Origin: Terriglobia bacterium
GTDB lineage: Bacteria > Pseudomonadota > Alphaproteobacteria > Acetobacterales > Acetobacteraceae
DNA length: 32,369 nucleotides
Direction of reading: 5' to 3'
NCBI GenBank assembly: GCA_023511585.1
Contig: JAIMBF010000030.1
Location: forward strand, 1 to 32,369
Both the position numbers and the translations under genes were made by a program. Below, piece by piece: positions 8,031 to 16,723 of the stretch. Under the pieces are notes generated by a model. The model was not told the origin of the DNA and did no database searches. It saw nothing but the letters and a program-made list of their open reading frames with translations. Numbering within the stretch: position 1 is the stretch's first letter; every line of letters begins with the position of its first letter.

Positions 8031-8052
8031 TTCACGGTACATTAACGGTGCA
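8031..8052. repeat. Two adjacent 11-bp direct repeats, candidate RHH operator
   Basis: TTCACGGTACA (8031-8041) is followed at once by TTAACGGTGCA (8042-8052), identical at 9 of 11 positions. The repeats sit 8 bp upstream of the candidate -35 of the Gabija operon. RHH proteins typically bind tandem short repeats as paired dimers, so this is a plausible binding site for the product of the first gene. Confidence 0.4.
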
Positions 8053-8460
8053 CTGAGTCGGTCAGACTTGGTTGTAGGCCGCTGCGGTCGACGGTGCCTC
8101 GTCCTCATCGGCGGAACCAAGCAACCCCATACGAACTATTGCAATTGGATCGGAAGGGCGGAGCAGCGAGCGCGGAAATCGTCGCTGACCGCTTGAACCA
8201 TGCCGGTTTCAGTGGACAGGCATCCAAATTTGGACGACGCGCGTGATCCCGCGAGACGGGCACGCCGGCGATGCCACCCTTCTCCCGGCCCCCACTTCCT
8301 TGCCACCGCTTTCAAATAGGGCTCGGGTCCGCGCGCGTTCCCACCCATCCGGAAGCCGCGTTGCAAATCTTGGGCAGGGTGGCAAAACACGAGGCGAACC
8401 GCGTTCGCTTTGCACGCTCCTGCTGAGGCCCCAGGCCAAACCTGATCGGAGGAACACCAG
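8053..8460. other. Divergent intergenic region between the Gabija operon and dctP
   Basis: I see no gene with protein-like content on either strand and no RNA gene. The right end holds a good Shine-Dalgarno, GGAGG near 8449, serving dctP. Promoter elements for dctP are not clear. The segment probably marks the edge between the accessory region and the TRAP transporter locus. Confidence 0.45.
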
Positions 8461-9480
8461 ATGACGCCCCTCACCCGCCGTCGCGCGATACCCTTGACCC
8501 TCGGGACCGCGCTCGCATTACCCGGAATTCTCAAATATTCCCGCGCTCATGCTGCCGAATTCGCGCTGAAATACGCCAACAACCTTCCCCAGACGCATCC
8601 GATGAGCGTTCGCATGATGGCGGCCGCGGAGGCGATCCGCGCGGAAACCGGCGGCAAGGTCGATGTCAAAGTGTTCCCGAACAACCAGCTCGGCGGCGAT
8701 ACCGATATGCTGAACCAGCTGCGCATGGGCGCCATCGACTTCTTCACCCTCTCGCCGCTCATTCTCTCCACCCTGGTGCCGAAGGTCGCCATCAGCGGCA
8801 TCGGCTTCGCCTGGTCCGGCTACGACAAGGTCTGGCCAGCGCTCGATGGCGAACTCGGTGCCTCTATGCGGGCGGAGATTCAAAAGGCCGGTCTCTATGC
8901 GTTCCCCAAAATCTTCGACAACGGCTTCCGCCAGATCACCACGTCGACGAAGCCGATCAGGGATCCCAACGACCTCGTGGGCCTCAAGATCCGTGTGCCG
9001 CCGGGGCAACTCTGGACCTCGATGTTCAAGGCGTTCGGCTCCTCGCCGATGACCATCAACTTCGCCGAGGTCTATACCGCGCTGCAAACCAAGATCGCCG
9101 ATGCGCAAGAGAACCCGCTCGCGGTCATCGATACGGCGAAGCTCTATGAAGTCCAGAAATACCTCTCGAAAACCAACCACATGTGGGACGGCTTCTGGCT
9201 GCTCGCCAGCGGAAAGATCTGGCCGAAGCTGCCGGCGGATGTGAAGGCGGTGCTGCAGAAGCATTTCACGGAAGCGGCGCTGCGCGAACGCGATGACGTC
9301 TTTAAGCTCAACGCGACACTCGAGCAGGGATTAAAGGCGAAGGGCATGATGTTCAACGACGTCGATACGCACCTGTTCCAGGCGAAGCTGCAGTCGGCCG
9401 GTTTTTATACGGAGTGGAAGGCGAAGTTCGGCGCGGACCTTTGGAAGTTGCTGGAGAAGAGCAGCGGTGCGTCGCTTTAG
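8461..9480 (+). CDS. dctP: TRAP transporter substrate-binding protein, DctP family
   Basis: This 339-residue periplasmic solute receptor captures an organic acid-type ligand and delivers it to the DctQM permease encoded next. The N-terminus TRRRAIPLTLGTALALPG resembles a twin-arginine signal, with likely cleavage after AHA near residue 31. The mature part starts FALKYANNLPQTHP, the usual first strand and helix of DctP proteins. The ligand-contact segment GLKIRVPPG, with the Arg that usually binds the ligand carboxylate, is present, as is the later NFAEVYTALQTKIADAQENP stretch. Start ATG is preceded by GGAGG with good spacing. The substrate cannot be told from sequence. The gap to the permease gene is 93 bp, consistent with one operon. 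Confidence 0.9.
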   Translation: MTPLTRRRAIPLTLGTALALPGILKYSRAHAAEFALKYANNLPQTHPMSVRMMAAAEAIRAETGGKVDVKVFPNNQLGGDTDMLNQLRMGAIDFFTLSPLILSTLVPKVAISGIGFAWSGYDKVWPALDGELGASMRAEIQKAGLYAFPKIFDNGFRQITTSTKPIRDPNDLVGLKIRVPPGQLWTSMFKAFGSSPMTINFAEVYTALQTKIADAQENPLAVIDTAKLYEVQKYLSKTNHMWDGFWLLASGKIWPKLPADVKAVLQKHFTEAALRERDDVFKLNATLEQGLKAKGMMFNDVDTHLFQAKLQSAGFYTEWKAKFGADLWKLLEKSSGASL

Positions 9481-9573
9481 GCGGAGGACGGCGGGGCGCG
9501 CCGCGCGAGGGGGCTCCGTCGCCGCGGCAAAGATCAAAGCCCCTGCCCCGGCGATCCCTACCGGGCTGGGGCG

Positions 9574-11460
9574 ATGAAAATTTGGCGTAGCATGGGCATG
9601 GCAAATCTTCCTTCCCTTCCTTCCCACTCCGCAACTTCCAATGCCCCTCTCCCTGCGCGGGACTGGGGCATGATCGCCGATGCCGCTCTGGGGCTCGCGC
9701 TCGAAATCCCGGCTGCGATCCTGATGGTTGTGGAGATTGTCGTGCTGTTCGCGGGTGTGGTGAGCCGGTACGTGTTCCATACGCCGCTGGTGTGGTCGGA
9801 CGAATTGGCCGAGACCCTGTTCCTGTGGCTCGCCATGTTGGGGGCGGGGGTGGCGTTCCGGCGCCGCGAGCACATGCGGATGACGGCAGCGGTCAACGCA
9901 CTGGCCGAGCGCCCGCAGATGTTCTTCAGCACCGTCGCGACCGTGACTTCTTTGGCGTGCCTGGTGTTCTTTCTGGAGCCGGCCTACGCATTCGTCGCCG
10001 ACGAGCTGGTCATCACAACGCCGGCTCTGCAGATCTCGGCCGCTTGGCGTGCGGCGGCGCTGCCGGTCGGCTTCGCCATAATGGCGGGCATAGCGCTCCT
10101 GCAACTCTGGAGGGTTGGAAGCTTCCGGCAGGTCGTCGGCGCAATCGCCCTTGTCGGCGGGCTCGTCGGCGCCATGGTGCTCCTGCAACCGTTGCTCGCG
10201 AATCTCGGATACATCAATTTGCTGATCTTTTTCGTGGGCTGCGTCGCGGTGATGGTATTCGCCGGCGTGCCGATCGCGTTCTCCTTTGCGCTCGCCGCGT
10301 TCGGCTACCTGGTGCTGACCACGGAAACGCCGGCCGAGATCATCATCAGCCGCATGGACGAAGGCATGAGCGCGTTGATCCTGCTTGCGGTGCCGATGTT
10401 CGTCTTTCTCGGCCTGCTGATCGAAATGACCGGCATGGCGCGCGCGATGGTGGAGTTCTTGGCCAGCCTGTTCGGCCACGTGCGCGGCGGCCTGCACTAT
10501 GTGCTGATCGGCGCCATGTATCTGGTTTCCGGCATCTCGGGCGCGAAAGCCGCGGATATGGCCGCGGTGGCACCGATCCTGTTTCCGGAGATGCGTGCCC
10601 GCGGGGCGGAGCCCGGCGACCTGCTGGCGCTGCTCGCCGCGACCGGCGCGCAGACCGAGACCATTCCGCCGAGCCTTGTGCTGATTACCATCGGCTCGGT
10701 TACCGGCGTATCCATCGCGGCACTGTTCAACGGCGGCCTGCTGCCGGGGGCGCTGCTCGGCCTTACCCTCTGCCTTCATGTCTGGTGGCGCTTCCGCAAG
10801 GTGGACATGTCGCATGTAAAGCGGGCGAGCATCCGTGACATCGGCCGAACCTTCATCATCGCCGTCCCCGGGCTGCTCCTGCCGTTTCTCATTCGCGCCT
10901 CGGTCATGGAGGGGTTAGCAACGGCGACCGAGGTTTCAACCATCGGCGTCGTCTATTCGCTCGTCGTCGGGCTGCTGATCTACCGCAGGTTCGACTGGGG
11001 ACGGATCATTCCGATGTTGGTAGAGACCGCGTCGCTTTCGGGCGCCATCCTGCTCATCATCGGCGCCGCCACCGCGATGGCCTGGGCGCTGACGCAGTCG
11101 GGCTTCTCGGCCATGCTTGCGCACGCGATGGCCGGCCTACCCGGCGGCAGGCTGACTTTTTTCGCCGTCTCCATCGTCGCCTTCATCATCTTGGGGAGCG
11201 TGCTTGAGGGTATCCCGGCGATGGTGCTGTTCGGGCCGCTTATGTTCCCGATCGCGCGGCAGATCGGCATCGATGAGGTCCATTACGCGATGGTCACCAT
11301 TCTCGCGATGGGGATCGGGCTGTTCTCGCCGCCCTTCGGGGTCGGATACTACACCGCCTGCGCGATCAGCCGCATTCACCCCGATGAAGGCATGCGCCAC
11401 ATCGCCGCGTACATGGCCGTGCTGCTGATCGGCACCATCATCGTGGCACTTCTTCCTTAG
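9574..11460 (+). CDS. dctQM: TRAP transporter fused permease, DctQ-DctM
   Basis: The 628-residue inner-membrane protein joins a small DctQ domain and a large DctM domain in one chain. About residues 30-190 form the four-helix DctQ part, with VVSRYVFHTPLVWSDELAE as its conserved signature. From about 210 on is the DctM domain with roughly a dozen hydrophobic helices, including FAGVPIAFSFALAAFGYL, LLAATGAQTETIPPSLVL and FSPPFGVGYYTACAI. It moves the ligand brought by DctP, driven by an ion gradient. The first 30 residues before the first helix are polar and poorly conserved in character, so a later ATG (for example 9592 or 9598) is possible. Confidence 0.9.
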   Translation: MKIWRSMGMANLPSLPSHSATSNAPLPARDWGMIADAALGLALEIPAAILMVVEIVVLFAGVVSRYVFHTPLVWSDELAETLFLWLAMLGAGVAFRRREHMRMTAAVNALAERPQMFFSTVATVTSLACLVFFLEPAYAFVADELVITTPALQISAAWRAAALPVGFAIMAGIALLQLWRVGSFRQVVGAIALVGGLVGAMVLLQPLLANLGYINLLIFFVGCVAVMVFAGVPIAFSFALAAFGYLVLTTETPAEIIISRMDEGMSALILLAVPMFVFLGLLIEMTGMARAMVEFLASLFGHVRGGLHYVLIGAMYLVSGISGAKAADMAAVAPILFPEMRARGAEPGDLLALLAATGAQTETIPPSLVLITIGSVTGVSIAALFNGGLLPGALLGLTLCLHVWWRFRKVDMSHVKRASIRDIGRTFIIAVPGLLLPFLIRASVMEGLATATEVSTIGVVYSLVVGLLIYRRFDWGRIIPMLVETASLSGAILLIIGAATAMAWALTQSGFSAMLAHAMAGLPGGRLTFFAVSIVAFIILGSVLEGIPAMVLFGPLMFPIARQIGIDEVHYAMVTILAMGIGLFSPPFGVGYYTACAISRIHPDEGMRHIAAYMAVLLIGTIIVALLP

Positions 11461-11481
11461 CCGTGCGCTCCGCTTCCGCCC

Positions 11482-11500
11482 CCGCGCATAAGAGGCGCGG
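11482..11500 (+). terminator. Possible terminator hairpin after dctQM
   Basis: Perfect 6-bp arms CCGCGC (11482-11487) and GCGCGG (11495-11500) enclose a 7-nt loop, about 20 bases after the dctQM stop. No T-run follows, so termination would have to be Rho-dependent or weak. Confidence 0.3.
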
Positions 11501-11540
11501 ACGCAAGCGCGCCGAATTTAAGCCTGCCGATGAAGAACCT

Positions 11541-11615
11541 TGGAGCGGGCGGCGGGATTCGAACCCGTGACCCCAACCTTGGCAAGGTTGTGCTCTACCC
11601 CTGAGCTACGCCCGC
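11541..11615 (-). tRNA. tRNA-Gly (GCC)
   Basis: Read on the minus strand, the 75-nt sequence folds as a full cloverleaf. The acceptor arms are GCGGGCG and CGCCCGC, the D-arm is GCTCAGGGGTAGAGC, the anticodon loop is CTTGCCAAG with GCC, and the T-arm is GGGTTCGAATCCC. The discriminator base is T and CCA is encoded at 11541-11543. It reads GGC and GGT glycine codons and lies alone between two convergent protein genes. Confidence 0.97.
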
Positions 11616-11630
11616 GATTTCTCGCTCACA

Positions 11631-11648
11631 CCCCTTGCTCTTAAGGGG
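11631..11648 (-). terminator. Hairpin between FAD oxidase and tRNA-Gly genes
   Basis: Arms CCCCTT (11631-11636) and AAGGGG (11643-11648) with a 6-nt loop lie about 40 bases after the stop of the minus-strand FAD oxidase and just upstream of tRNA-Gly. It has no T-tract. It could end the oxidase transcript or act as a processing structure ahead of the tRNA. Confidence 0.3.
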
Positions 11649-11689
11649 CTCACGGCAAAAACGCAAGCCGCATGCAGGCCCCTCTGTGA

Positions 11690-13288
11690 TTATGGGTCGA
11701 TCAGCACCCCGGGGTTGAGCACCCCTGCCGGGTCCAGCGCCTGCTTCGCCGCCCGCAAGGCGGAGGCAAAAAGCTCCGGCCGCTCTTGGTCATACCAGGG
11801 CCGATGGTCGCGCCCGACGGCATGATGGTGCGTAATGGTGCCCCCGGCCGCGATCAACGCATCGCTCGCCGCCCGTTTGATCGCTTGCCACTGCTCCAAA
11901 AGCGCCCCGTGCCGGCCCAAAGCATGGAACGTGAAATAGGGCGCCGGGCCGTCCGGGTAGGCGTGGGTGAATCGGCAAGTCACCTGCCCTGCCCGTCCGG
12001 TGACTTCGCGAATGGCCGCCTCGGTGGCCGCCTTGACATGGGCGTGGAAGGATTCGAACCGATCCCAGGTGATGGCGGTTTCGAACGTGTCGGTAATGAC
12101 GCCCCAGCGAATGGTGTGCTCGCGCAGATACGGCATGCGGATAAACGCCTCGCGCCAACGCCCGGCCGCGCCGGCCAAATGCCCTTCGGCAAGTTCGGTC
12201 ACCTCGGGCGTTCCGTGAAAATCGGCGCAACATTCCAGCGCGCGGCGCATGGCGGCCTCCACCGGATGATCGGCCGATTCGAAGGCCAGCACCATCACCG
12301 CCGTCTTTCCCTCCGCTGCTCCCGTGTTGGCTGCCTCTTGCGGATCCAGAATCCGGCAATTCGCCGGATAAAGCCCCGCTTGCAAGATCGCCCGCACCGC
12401 CAAGGCCGCTGCGTAGAAATCCGGGAAATGCACCGCGCTCCCTGCGCGGAAGCGGGGGCGGTGATGCACGCGCATCCATGCCTTGGTGATGACCCCCAAA
12501 ATCCCCTCGCTGCCGATGAACAGCCGGTCCGGGTTCGGCCCCGCCCCGGAAGCGGGAAGCCGTCGGGTTTCTATGATCCCCTTCGGAGTCACCAGGCGGA
12601 GGCTCTCCACGAGCTCGTCGATATGGGTAAACAGCGTGGCAAAATGCCCCCCGGAGCGGGTGGCAATCCACCCGCCGAGGGTGGAATAGGCAAAGCTCTG
12701 CGGGAAATGGCGCAAGCTGAGCCCGTGCGGGCGGAGCTCCGCTTCCAGGGCGGGGCCGTAGATGCCGGCCTGGATGCAGGCGGCGCGCGAGGTTCGGTCG
12801 ATCGCCTCGATCCGATTGAAATGGCACATATCCAGCGAAACAGCGCCCTTGTAGCGGGTATGATCGATTCTGGGCTCAACCCCGCCGACCACCGAACTCC
12901 CCCCACCGAAGGGGATCAGCGCCACGTCGGCAGACCCGGCCCAGTCCATGAGCGCGGAAATATCCGCCTCGGTCTTGGGATAGGCCACAAAGTCCGGCGC
13001 GGAAGCATAATCGCCGAGCAAGCCGCGCACGGTTTCGCCGAAAGACTTGCCGTAGGTATGGGCGGCGCGGTCGTAGAGAGCAGCAGTGCAAAAGCCGGAA
13101 AGCGATGCCGGTATCGTCACGCGCGGCGGCGGCAAGCTGAGCGCTTCCAGCGGCGGCGGGGCCTGCTCGGGAAAATGATCCAGGCCGAACAATTGCCCAT
13201 AAAGTTTGCGTGCGGCGGAAATCTCGGCCTCGGTTGCCCCCTCGCCTTCCCGTCCCCAACCGAAATGCTTCAGGCGATTTCCCGACAT
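11690..13288 (-). CDS. FAD-binding oxidase, alkylglycerone-phosphate synthase-like
   Basis: The 532-residue flavoprotein has the p-cresol methylhydroxylase/vanillyl-alcohol oxidase fold. The FAD-binding domain includes VALIPFGGGSSVVGGV, SFAYSTLGGWIATRSGG and FIGSEGILGVITKAWM. The C-terminal substrate domain includes GTITHHHAVGRDHRPW, matching the His-rich stretch of alkyl-dihydroxyacetone-phosphate synthase (AGPS), and ends DPAGVLNPGVLIDP. AGPS swaps the acyl group of acyl-DHAP for a fatty alcohol in ether-lipid synthesis. Bacterial relatives also include D-lactate and glycolate oxidases, but the motifs are closer to AGPS. Start ATG 13288 follows a strong GGGAGGGGAG site. The frame remains open well upstream, but that extension crosses the rpsB promoter region and is not protein-like. 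It is divergent from rpsB. Confidence 0.8.
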   Translation of the reverse strand: MSGNRLKHFGWGREGEGATEAEISAARKLYGQLFGLDHFPEQAPPPLEALSLPPPRVTIPASLSGFCTAALYDRAAHTYGKSFGETVRGLLGDYASAPDFVAYPKTEADISALMDWAGSADVALIPFGGGSSVVGGVEPRIDHTRYKGAVSLDMCHFNRIEAIDRTSRAACIQAGIYGPALEAELRPHGLSLRHFPQSFAYSTLGGWIATRSGGHFATLFTHIDELVESLRLVTPKGIIETRRLPASGAGPNPDRLFIGSEGILGVITKAWMRVHHRPRFRAGSAVHFPDFYAAALAVRAILQAGLYPANCRILDPQEAANTGAAEGKTAVMVLAFESADHPVEAAMRRALECCADFHGTPEVTELAEGHLAGAAGRWREAFIRMPYLREHTIRWGVITDTFETAITWDRFESFHAHVKAATEAAIREVTGRAGQVTCRFTHAYPDGPAPYFTFHALGRHGALLEQWQAIKRAASDALIAAGGTITHHHAVGRDHRPWYDQERPELFASALRAAKQALDPAGVLNPGVLIDP

Positions 13289-13579
13289 GCTCCCCTCCCG
13301 GTTTCGTTCCCACGTGACACGTTGCATTCCACAGGCATATCCGAGGCCGAGATCTGACGCCGCCATGGCATCCAGGTCAAGCCAAACCCCTATGCGCGGA
13401 AAGGCTTGCGTTCCTCGCCGGGCTCGGCCATATCCCCCGCTCGGCGGGCGGGAGTTTTCTCGCCGGCTGAAAATTCGCACGCGGGGGACCTTTCCCGGAA
13501 TTGCTGTTCCGGATCCGGTGCCGGAGGTTCTGGCCCACCCCGCGGAGGTGAAACCGGAAGATCGGAAAGGATGACTGCC
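13289..13579. other. Divergent intergenic region carrying the rpsB leader
   Basis: These 291 bases separate the FAD oxidase from rpsB. A perfect 6-bp inverted repeat, CCGGAA (13495-13500) and TTCCGG (13507-13512), is followed by more GGCCGG-rich pairing potential. It would lie in the rpsB 5' leader and could be part of an autoregulatory S2-binding structure. This is inference from position. Promoter elements are not clear. Confidence 0.4.
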
Positions 13580-14365
13580 ATGGCAATGCCGGAAGTAACG
13601 TTGCGCCAACTGCTGGAAGCGGGAGTGCATTTTGGCCACCACACGCGGCGATGGAACCCGCGTATGGCGCCATACCTCTTTGGCGTACGCAATCAGGTGC
13701 ACATTATCGATTTGGAACAAACGCTGCCGCTTTTGGAACGCGCGCTGCGCGCCATTCGCGACATCGTGGCGGCAGGGGGCCGCGTGCTGTTCGTGGGCAC
13801 CAAACGCGCCGCCGCGGATATCGTTGCCGAAGCGGCGCGGCGATGCGGCCAATATTATATCAACCACCGCTGGCTCGGCGGCACGCTGACCAACTGGAAG
13901 ACCATCACGGCAAGCATCAAAAAGCTCCGCGAGATCGAAGAGCGGCTGGCGGGCGAGACCCAGGGCCTGACGAAAAAAGAAATTCTGCAGCTCACGCGGC
14001 GGAAGGAAAAATTGGAGCGGGCGCTCGGCGGTATCAAAGAAATGGGGGGCCTGCCAGATATTTTGTTTGTGATCGACACGAATAAGGAAAAGCTTGCCGT
14101 GGCGGAGGCCGTGAAGCTTGGCATCCCGGTTGCGGCGGTGCTAGACAGCAATTCGGATCCTGAAGGCATTACCTACCCCATTCCCGGCAACGACGACGCC
14201 ATTCGTGCCATTACCCTTTATTGTGATTTGGTAGCGGCCGCTGCGCTGGAAGGCATCAGCGCCGAGCTGGCGGCCTCGGGGCGGGATATCGGTGCGGCGG
14301 AGGAGCTTCCGCCGGGCGCACTGCCGGAGGCCGAGCCCGTCGTGTCCGAGGGGCCGGCTGCGTAA
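13580..14365 (+). CDS. rpsB: 30S ribosomal protein S2
   Basis: The 261-residue protein belongs to the small ribosomal subunit and helps recruit S1. It shows the S2 signatures [19 protein letters not shown] near the start, FVGTKRAA, and [12 protein letters not shown] in the middle, then [13 protein letters not shown]-terminal acidic, Ala/Pro-rich tail of about 30 residues goes beyond the compact E. coli protein. ATG 13580 is preceded by GGAAAGG with 9-nt spacing; the in-frame ATG at 13571 abuts that site and is less likely. It opens the long housekeeping operon and is followed 47 bp later by tsf, the classical pair. Confidence 0.97.
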   Translation: MAMPEVTLRQLLEAGVHFGHHTRRWNPRMAPYLFGVRNQVHIIDLEQTLPLLERALRAIRDIVAAGGRVLFVGTKRAAADIVAEAARRCGQYYINHRWLGGTLTNWKTITASIKKLREIEERLAGETQGLTKKEILQLTRRKEKLERALGGIKEMGGLPDILFVIDTNKEKLAVAEAVKLGIPVAAVLDSNSDPEGITYPIPGNDDAIRAITLYCDLVAAAALEGISAELAASGRDIGAAEELPPGALPEAEPVVSEGPAA

Positions 14366-14412
14366 AGGGCAGTTCTCACGAAGCGGCAGAAAAAACGGTT
14401 GGAGATTTCTGA

Positions 14413-15330
14413 ATGGCTGAGATTACGGCAGCATTGGTGAAGACCCTGCGCGAGAAAACCGGTGCGGGCATGATGGATTGCAAGCGCGCGCTGGCGGAAA
14501 CCGGCGGGGAGTTGGAGGCCGCGGTCGACTGGTTGCGCAAAAAGGGGCTTGCGGCGGCTGCCAAGCGCTCCGGGCGCGTGGCTGCGGAAGGCTTGATCGG
14601 CATTGCTACCGCCCCGGGCAAGGCGGCCGTGGTGGAGGTGAACTCCGAGACGGATTTTGTCGCCCGCAACGCCACTTTCCAGGATTTCGTGGCAGCCGCG
14701 GCAGAGGCGGCGCTGCGCGCAGGCGAGGATTTGGAGGCGCTGAAAGCCGCGCCCTATCCCGGAGCGGGGCGCACCATCGGCGAGCAGATCACGCATCTGA
14801 TCGCCACCATCGGCGAAAACATCACCCTGCGCCGCGCCGCCACTCTGGAAGCTGCGGACGGGGTGGTGGCAAGCTACGTCCATGCCGCGCTGCGTCCAGG
14901 CTTGGGCAAGATCGGCGTGCTGGTGGCTCTGAAAGGCAAAGGCGAGCGGGAAGCTTTGGAGGCGTTGGGCCGGCAGCTCGCCATGCATATTGCCGCGGCG
15001 AAGCCGGAAGTGACGGATATTGCCTCGGTCGAGCCGGCAAAACTTGAGCGCGAACGCGCCGTGCTGATCGAACAGGCGCGCGCATCCGGTAAACCCGAGG
15101 CCGTTATCGAAAAGATGGTTGAGGGCCGGCTTCGTAAATATTACGAGGACGTGGTCTTGGTCGAACAGATTTGGGTGCACGACTCGGAAAGCCGCGTGAA
15201 AGAGGTGTTGCGAAAGGCAGGCGCGGAAGTGTTGGGCTTTGTCCGCTTCCAGCTGGGCGAAGGCATTGAAAAAAGCCCCGAGCTCGACTTTGCCGCCGAA
15301 GTTGCCCAAGCTGCGGGGCTGAACGCTTGA
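14413..15330 (+). CDS. tsf: Elongation factor Ts
   Basis: The 305-residue guanine-nucleotide exchange factor recycles EF-Tu-GDP to the GTP form. The N-terminal UBA-like domain has [16 protein letters not shown] and the core has [13 protein letters not shown], both hallmark EF-Ts sequences. Length matches alphaproteobacterial EF-Ts. ATG 14413 has GGAG about ten bases upstream. It is co-oriented with rpsB upstream and pyrH downstream, the conserved order. Confidence 0.97.
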   Translation: MAEITAALVKTLREKTGAGMMDCKRALAETGGELEAAVDWLRKKGLAAAAKRSGRVAAEGLIGIATAPGKAAVVEVNSETDFVARNATFQDFVAAAAEAALRAGEDLEALKAAPYPGAGRTIGEQITHLIATIGENITLRRAATLEAADGVVASYVHAALRPGLGKIGVLVALKGKGEREALEALGRQLAMHIAAAKPEVTDIASVEPAKLERERAVLIEQARASGKPEAVIEKMVEGRLRKYYEDVVLVEQIWVHDSESRVKEVLRKAGAEVLGFVRFQLGEGIEKSPELDFAAEVAQAAGLNA

Positions 15331-15375
15331 GCACGCCGTCACCCCACCGATTGCTCCATTGTCGAGATTTCCAGC

Positions 15376-16101
15376 ATGACCCCTTCGCCCATCTTTAAGC
15401 GTGTGCTGTTGAAAGTCTCCGGCGAAGCGCTGATGGGCGAGCAAGAGTATGGACTCGACGGACCGACGCTGCAGCGGATCGCCGCCGATATTCGTGACGT
15501 GGTCATGATGGGAGTGCAAGTCTGTTCGGTAATCGGCGGAGGCAATATCTTTCGCGGGGTTGCCGCCGCGGCGGCAGGGATGGACCGGGCGCAGGCCGAT
15601 TACATCGGCATGCTGGCGACGGTGATGAATGCGCTGGCCTTGCAAAGCGCCCTGGAAAGATTTTCCGTGCCGACCCGGGTGCAATCGGCCATCCCCATGT
15701 CCAGCGTCTGCGAACCCTATATTCGCCGCCGGGCGGAGCGGCACATGGAAAAAGGCCGGGTGGTCTTGTTCGCCGCCGGCACGGGCAATCCGTTTTTCAC
15801 CACCGACACCGCTGCCGCCTTGCGCGCGGCGGAGATGAAGTGCGACGCCTTGCTGAAAGGCACACAGGTCGATGGGGTTTATTCGGCCGATCCGCGCAAG
15901 GTCGCGGGCGCCGAACGCTATCAGGAACTCACTTATCTCGAGGTTCTTTCCCGCGAACTTGCCGTAATGGACGCCGCCGCGGTGAGCCTTGCACGCGAGA
16001 ACGGGTTGCCGATCTATGTGTTCAACATACACTCGCCCGGTGCTTTCGCCCAAGTCGTTCAGGGCAAGGGACGATTCACCCGTATTGCAGAACAAATCTG
16101 A
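15376..16101 (+). CDS. pyrH: UMP kinase
   Basis: The 241-residue hexameric kinase of the amino acid kinase fold converts UMP to UDP in pyrimidine synthesis. Visible signatures are the phosphate-binding [14 protein letters not shown] at the N-terminus, [27 protein letters not shown], and [10 protein letters not shown]. Length is normal. It lies between tsf and frr with a 45-bp gap on the left and a 19-bp gap on the right, consistent with one transcript. Confidence 0.97.
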   Translation: MTPSPIFKRVLLKVSGEALMGEQEYGLDGPTLQRIAADIRDVVMMGVQVCSVIGGGNIFRGVAAAAAGMDRAQADYIGMLATVMNALALQSALERFSVPTRVQSAIPMSSVCEPYIRRRAERHMEKGRVVLFAAGTGNPFFTTDTAAALRAAEMKCDALLKGTQVDGVYSADPRKVAGAERYQELTYLEVLSRELAVMDAAAVSLARENGLPIYVFNIHSPGAFAQVVQGKGRFTRIAEQI

Positions 16102-16120
16102 ACCGGGAGGGAGATGAACC

Positions 16121-16687
16121 GTGGTGGCTGACTTCAACAAGCTGAAGCAAGATTTGACGCACAGGATGGATGGCGCGCTGGAAACGCTGCGCCGGGAGTT
16201 TGCCGGCCTGCGCACGGGGCGGGCTTCGGCGGCGTTGCTGGAGCCGGTTCGCGTACATGCCTACGGCACCGAAATGCCGCTTTCGCAAGTCGGCACGGTG
16301 AACGTGCCCGAGCCGCGTATGATTACCGTTCAGGTTTGGGACCGGGCGCTGGTGGGTGCGGTCGAAAAAGCCATCCGCGATGCCGGGCTCGGGCTCAACC
16401 CTTCGGCCGATGGCCAGCTGGTGCGCGTGCCGATCCCGCAGCTGACGGAAGAACGCCGCATCGAGCTTGCCAAGGCCGCGGGCCGCTACGCCGAAGGGGC
16501 GCGGGTGGCGGTGCGGGCGGTGCGCCGCGACGGCATGGAACAGATCAAAGCATTAGAGAAAAAACACGAGATCAGCGAAGACAATGCCAAGCACTGGGCT
16601 GAAGAAATTCAAAAGCTTACCGACCAGCACATCAAACGCATCGATGAGATGCTTGCGGAGAAAGAACGCGATATTCGCCACGTATAG
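16121..16687 (+). CDS. frr: Ribosome recycling factor
   Basis: The 188-residue factor splits post-termination ribosomes together with EF-G. It has the RRF signature [20 protein letters not shown] near residues 28-47 and the long C-terminal helix ending in the expected basic/acidic heptads ([14 protein letters not shown]). GTG 16121 is taken as start, with AGGGAG ending 7 nt upstream; a second GTG follows at 16124. An out-of-frame ATG at 16114 lies inside this initiation region and opens a five-codon frame that stops across the frr start. Confidence 0.95.
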   Translation: MVADFNKLKQDLTHRMDGALETLRREFAGLRTGRASAALLEPVRVHAYGTEMPLSQVGTVNVPEPRMITVQVWDRALVGAVEKAIRDAGLGLNPSADGQLVRVPIPQLTEERRIELAKAAGRYAEGARVAVRAVRRDGMEQIKALEKKHEISEDNAKHWAEEIQKLTDQHIKRIDEMLAEKERDIRHV

Positions 16688-16723
16688 GATCAGAAAGTAT
16701 TGGATCAGAGCCGAGTTCGCGGC

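Noticed and set aside
7988-8035. Upstream GTG start (8035) for the RHH gene
   Set aside because: The added 16 residues overlap the candidate -10 and -35 elements and do not belong to the RHH domain.
8136-8460. Short open frames in the spacer upstream of dctP
   Set aside because: No domain, no ribosome site and biased composition; treated as intergenic.
9331-10815. 494-codon open frame on the minus strand opposite dctQM
   Set aside because: Very rich in Arg, His, Gln and Glu with no family pattern; it is the antisense of a clear membrane protein gene in high-GC DNA.
11786-13357. 523-codon open frame on the plus strand opposite the FAD oxidase
   Set aside because: No recognisable motif; the minus-strand gene has full flavoprotein signatures and a strong ribosome site.
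14218-16215. 665-codon open frame on the minus strand opposite tsf and pyrH
   Set aside because: It spans several well-conserved genes and gaps between them, and its composition is that of a GC-driven shadow.
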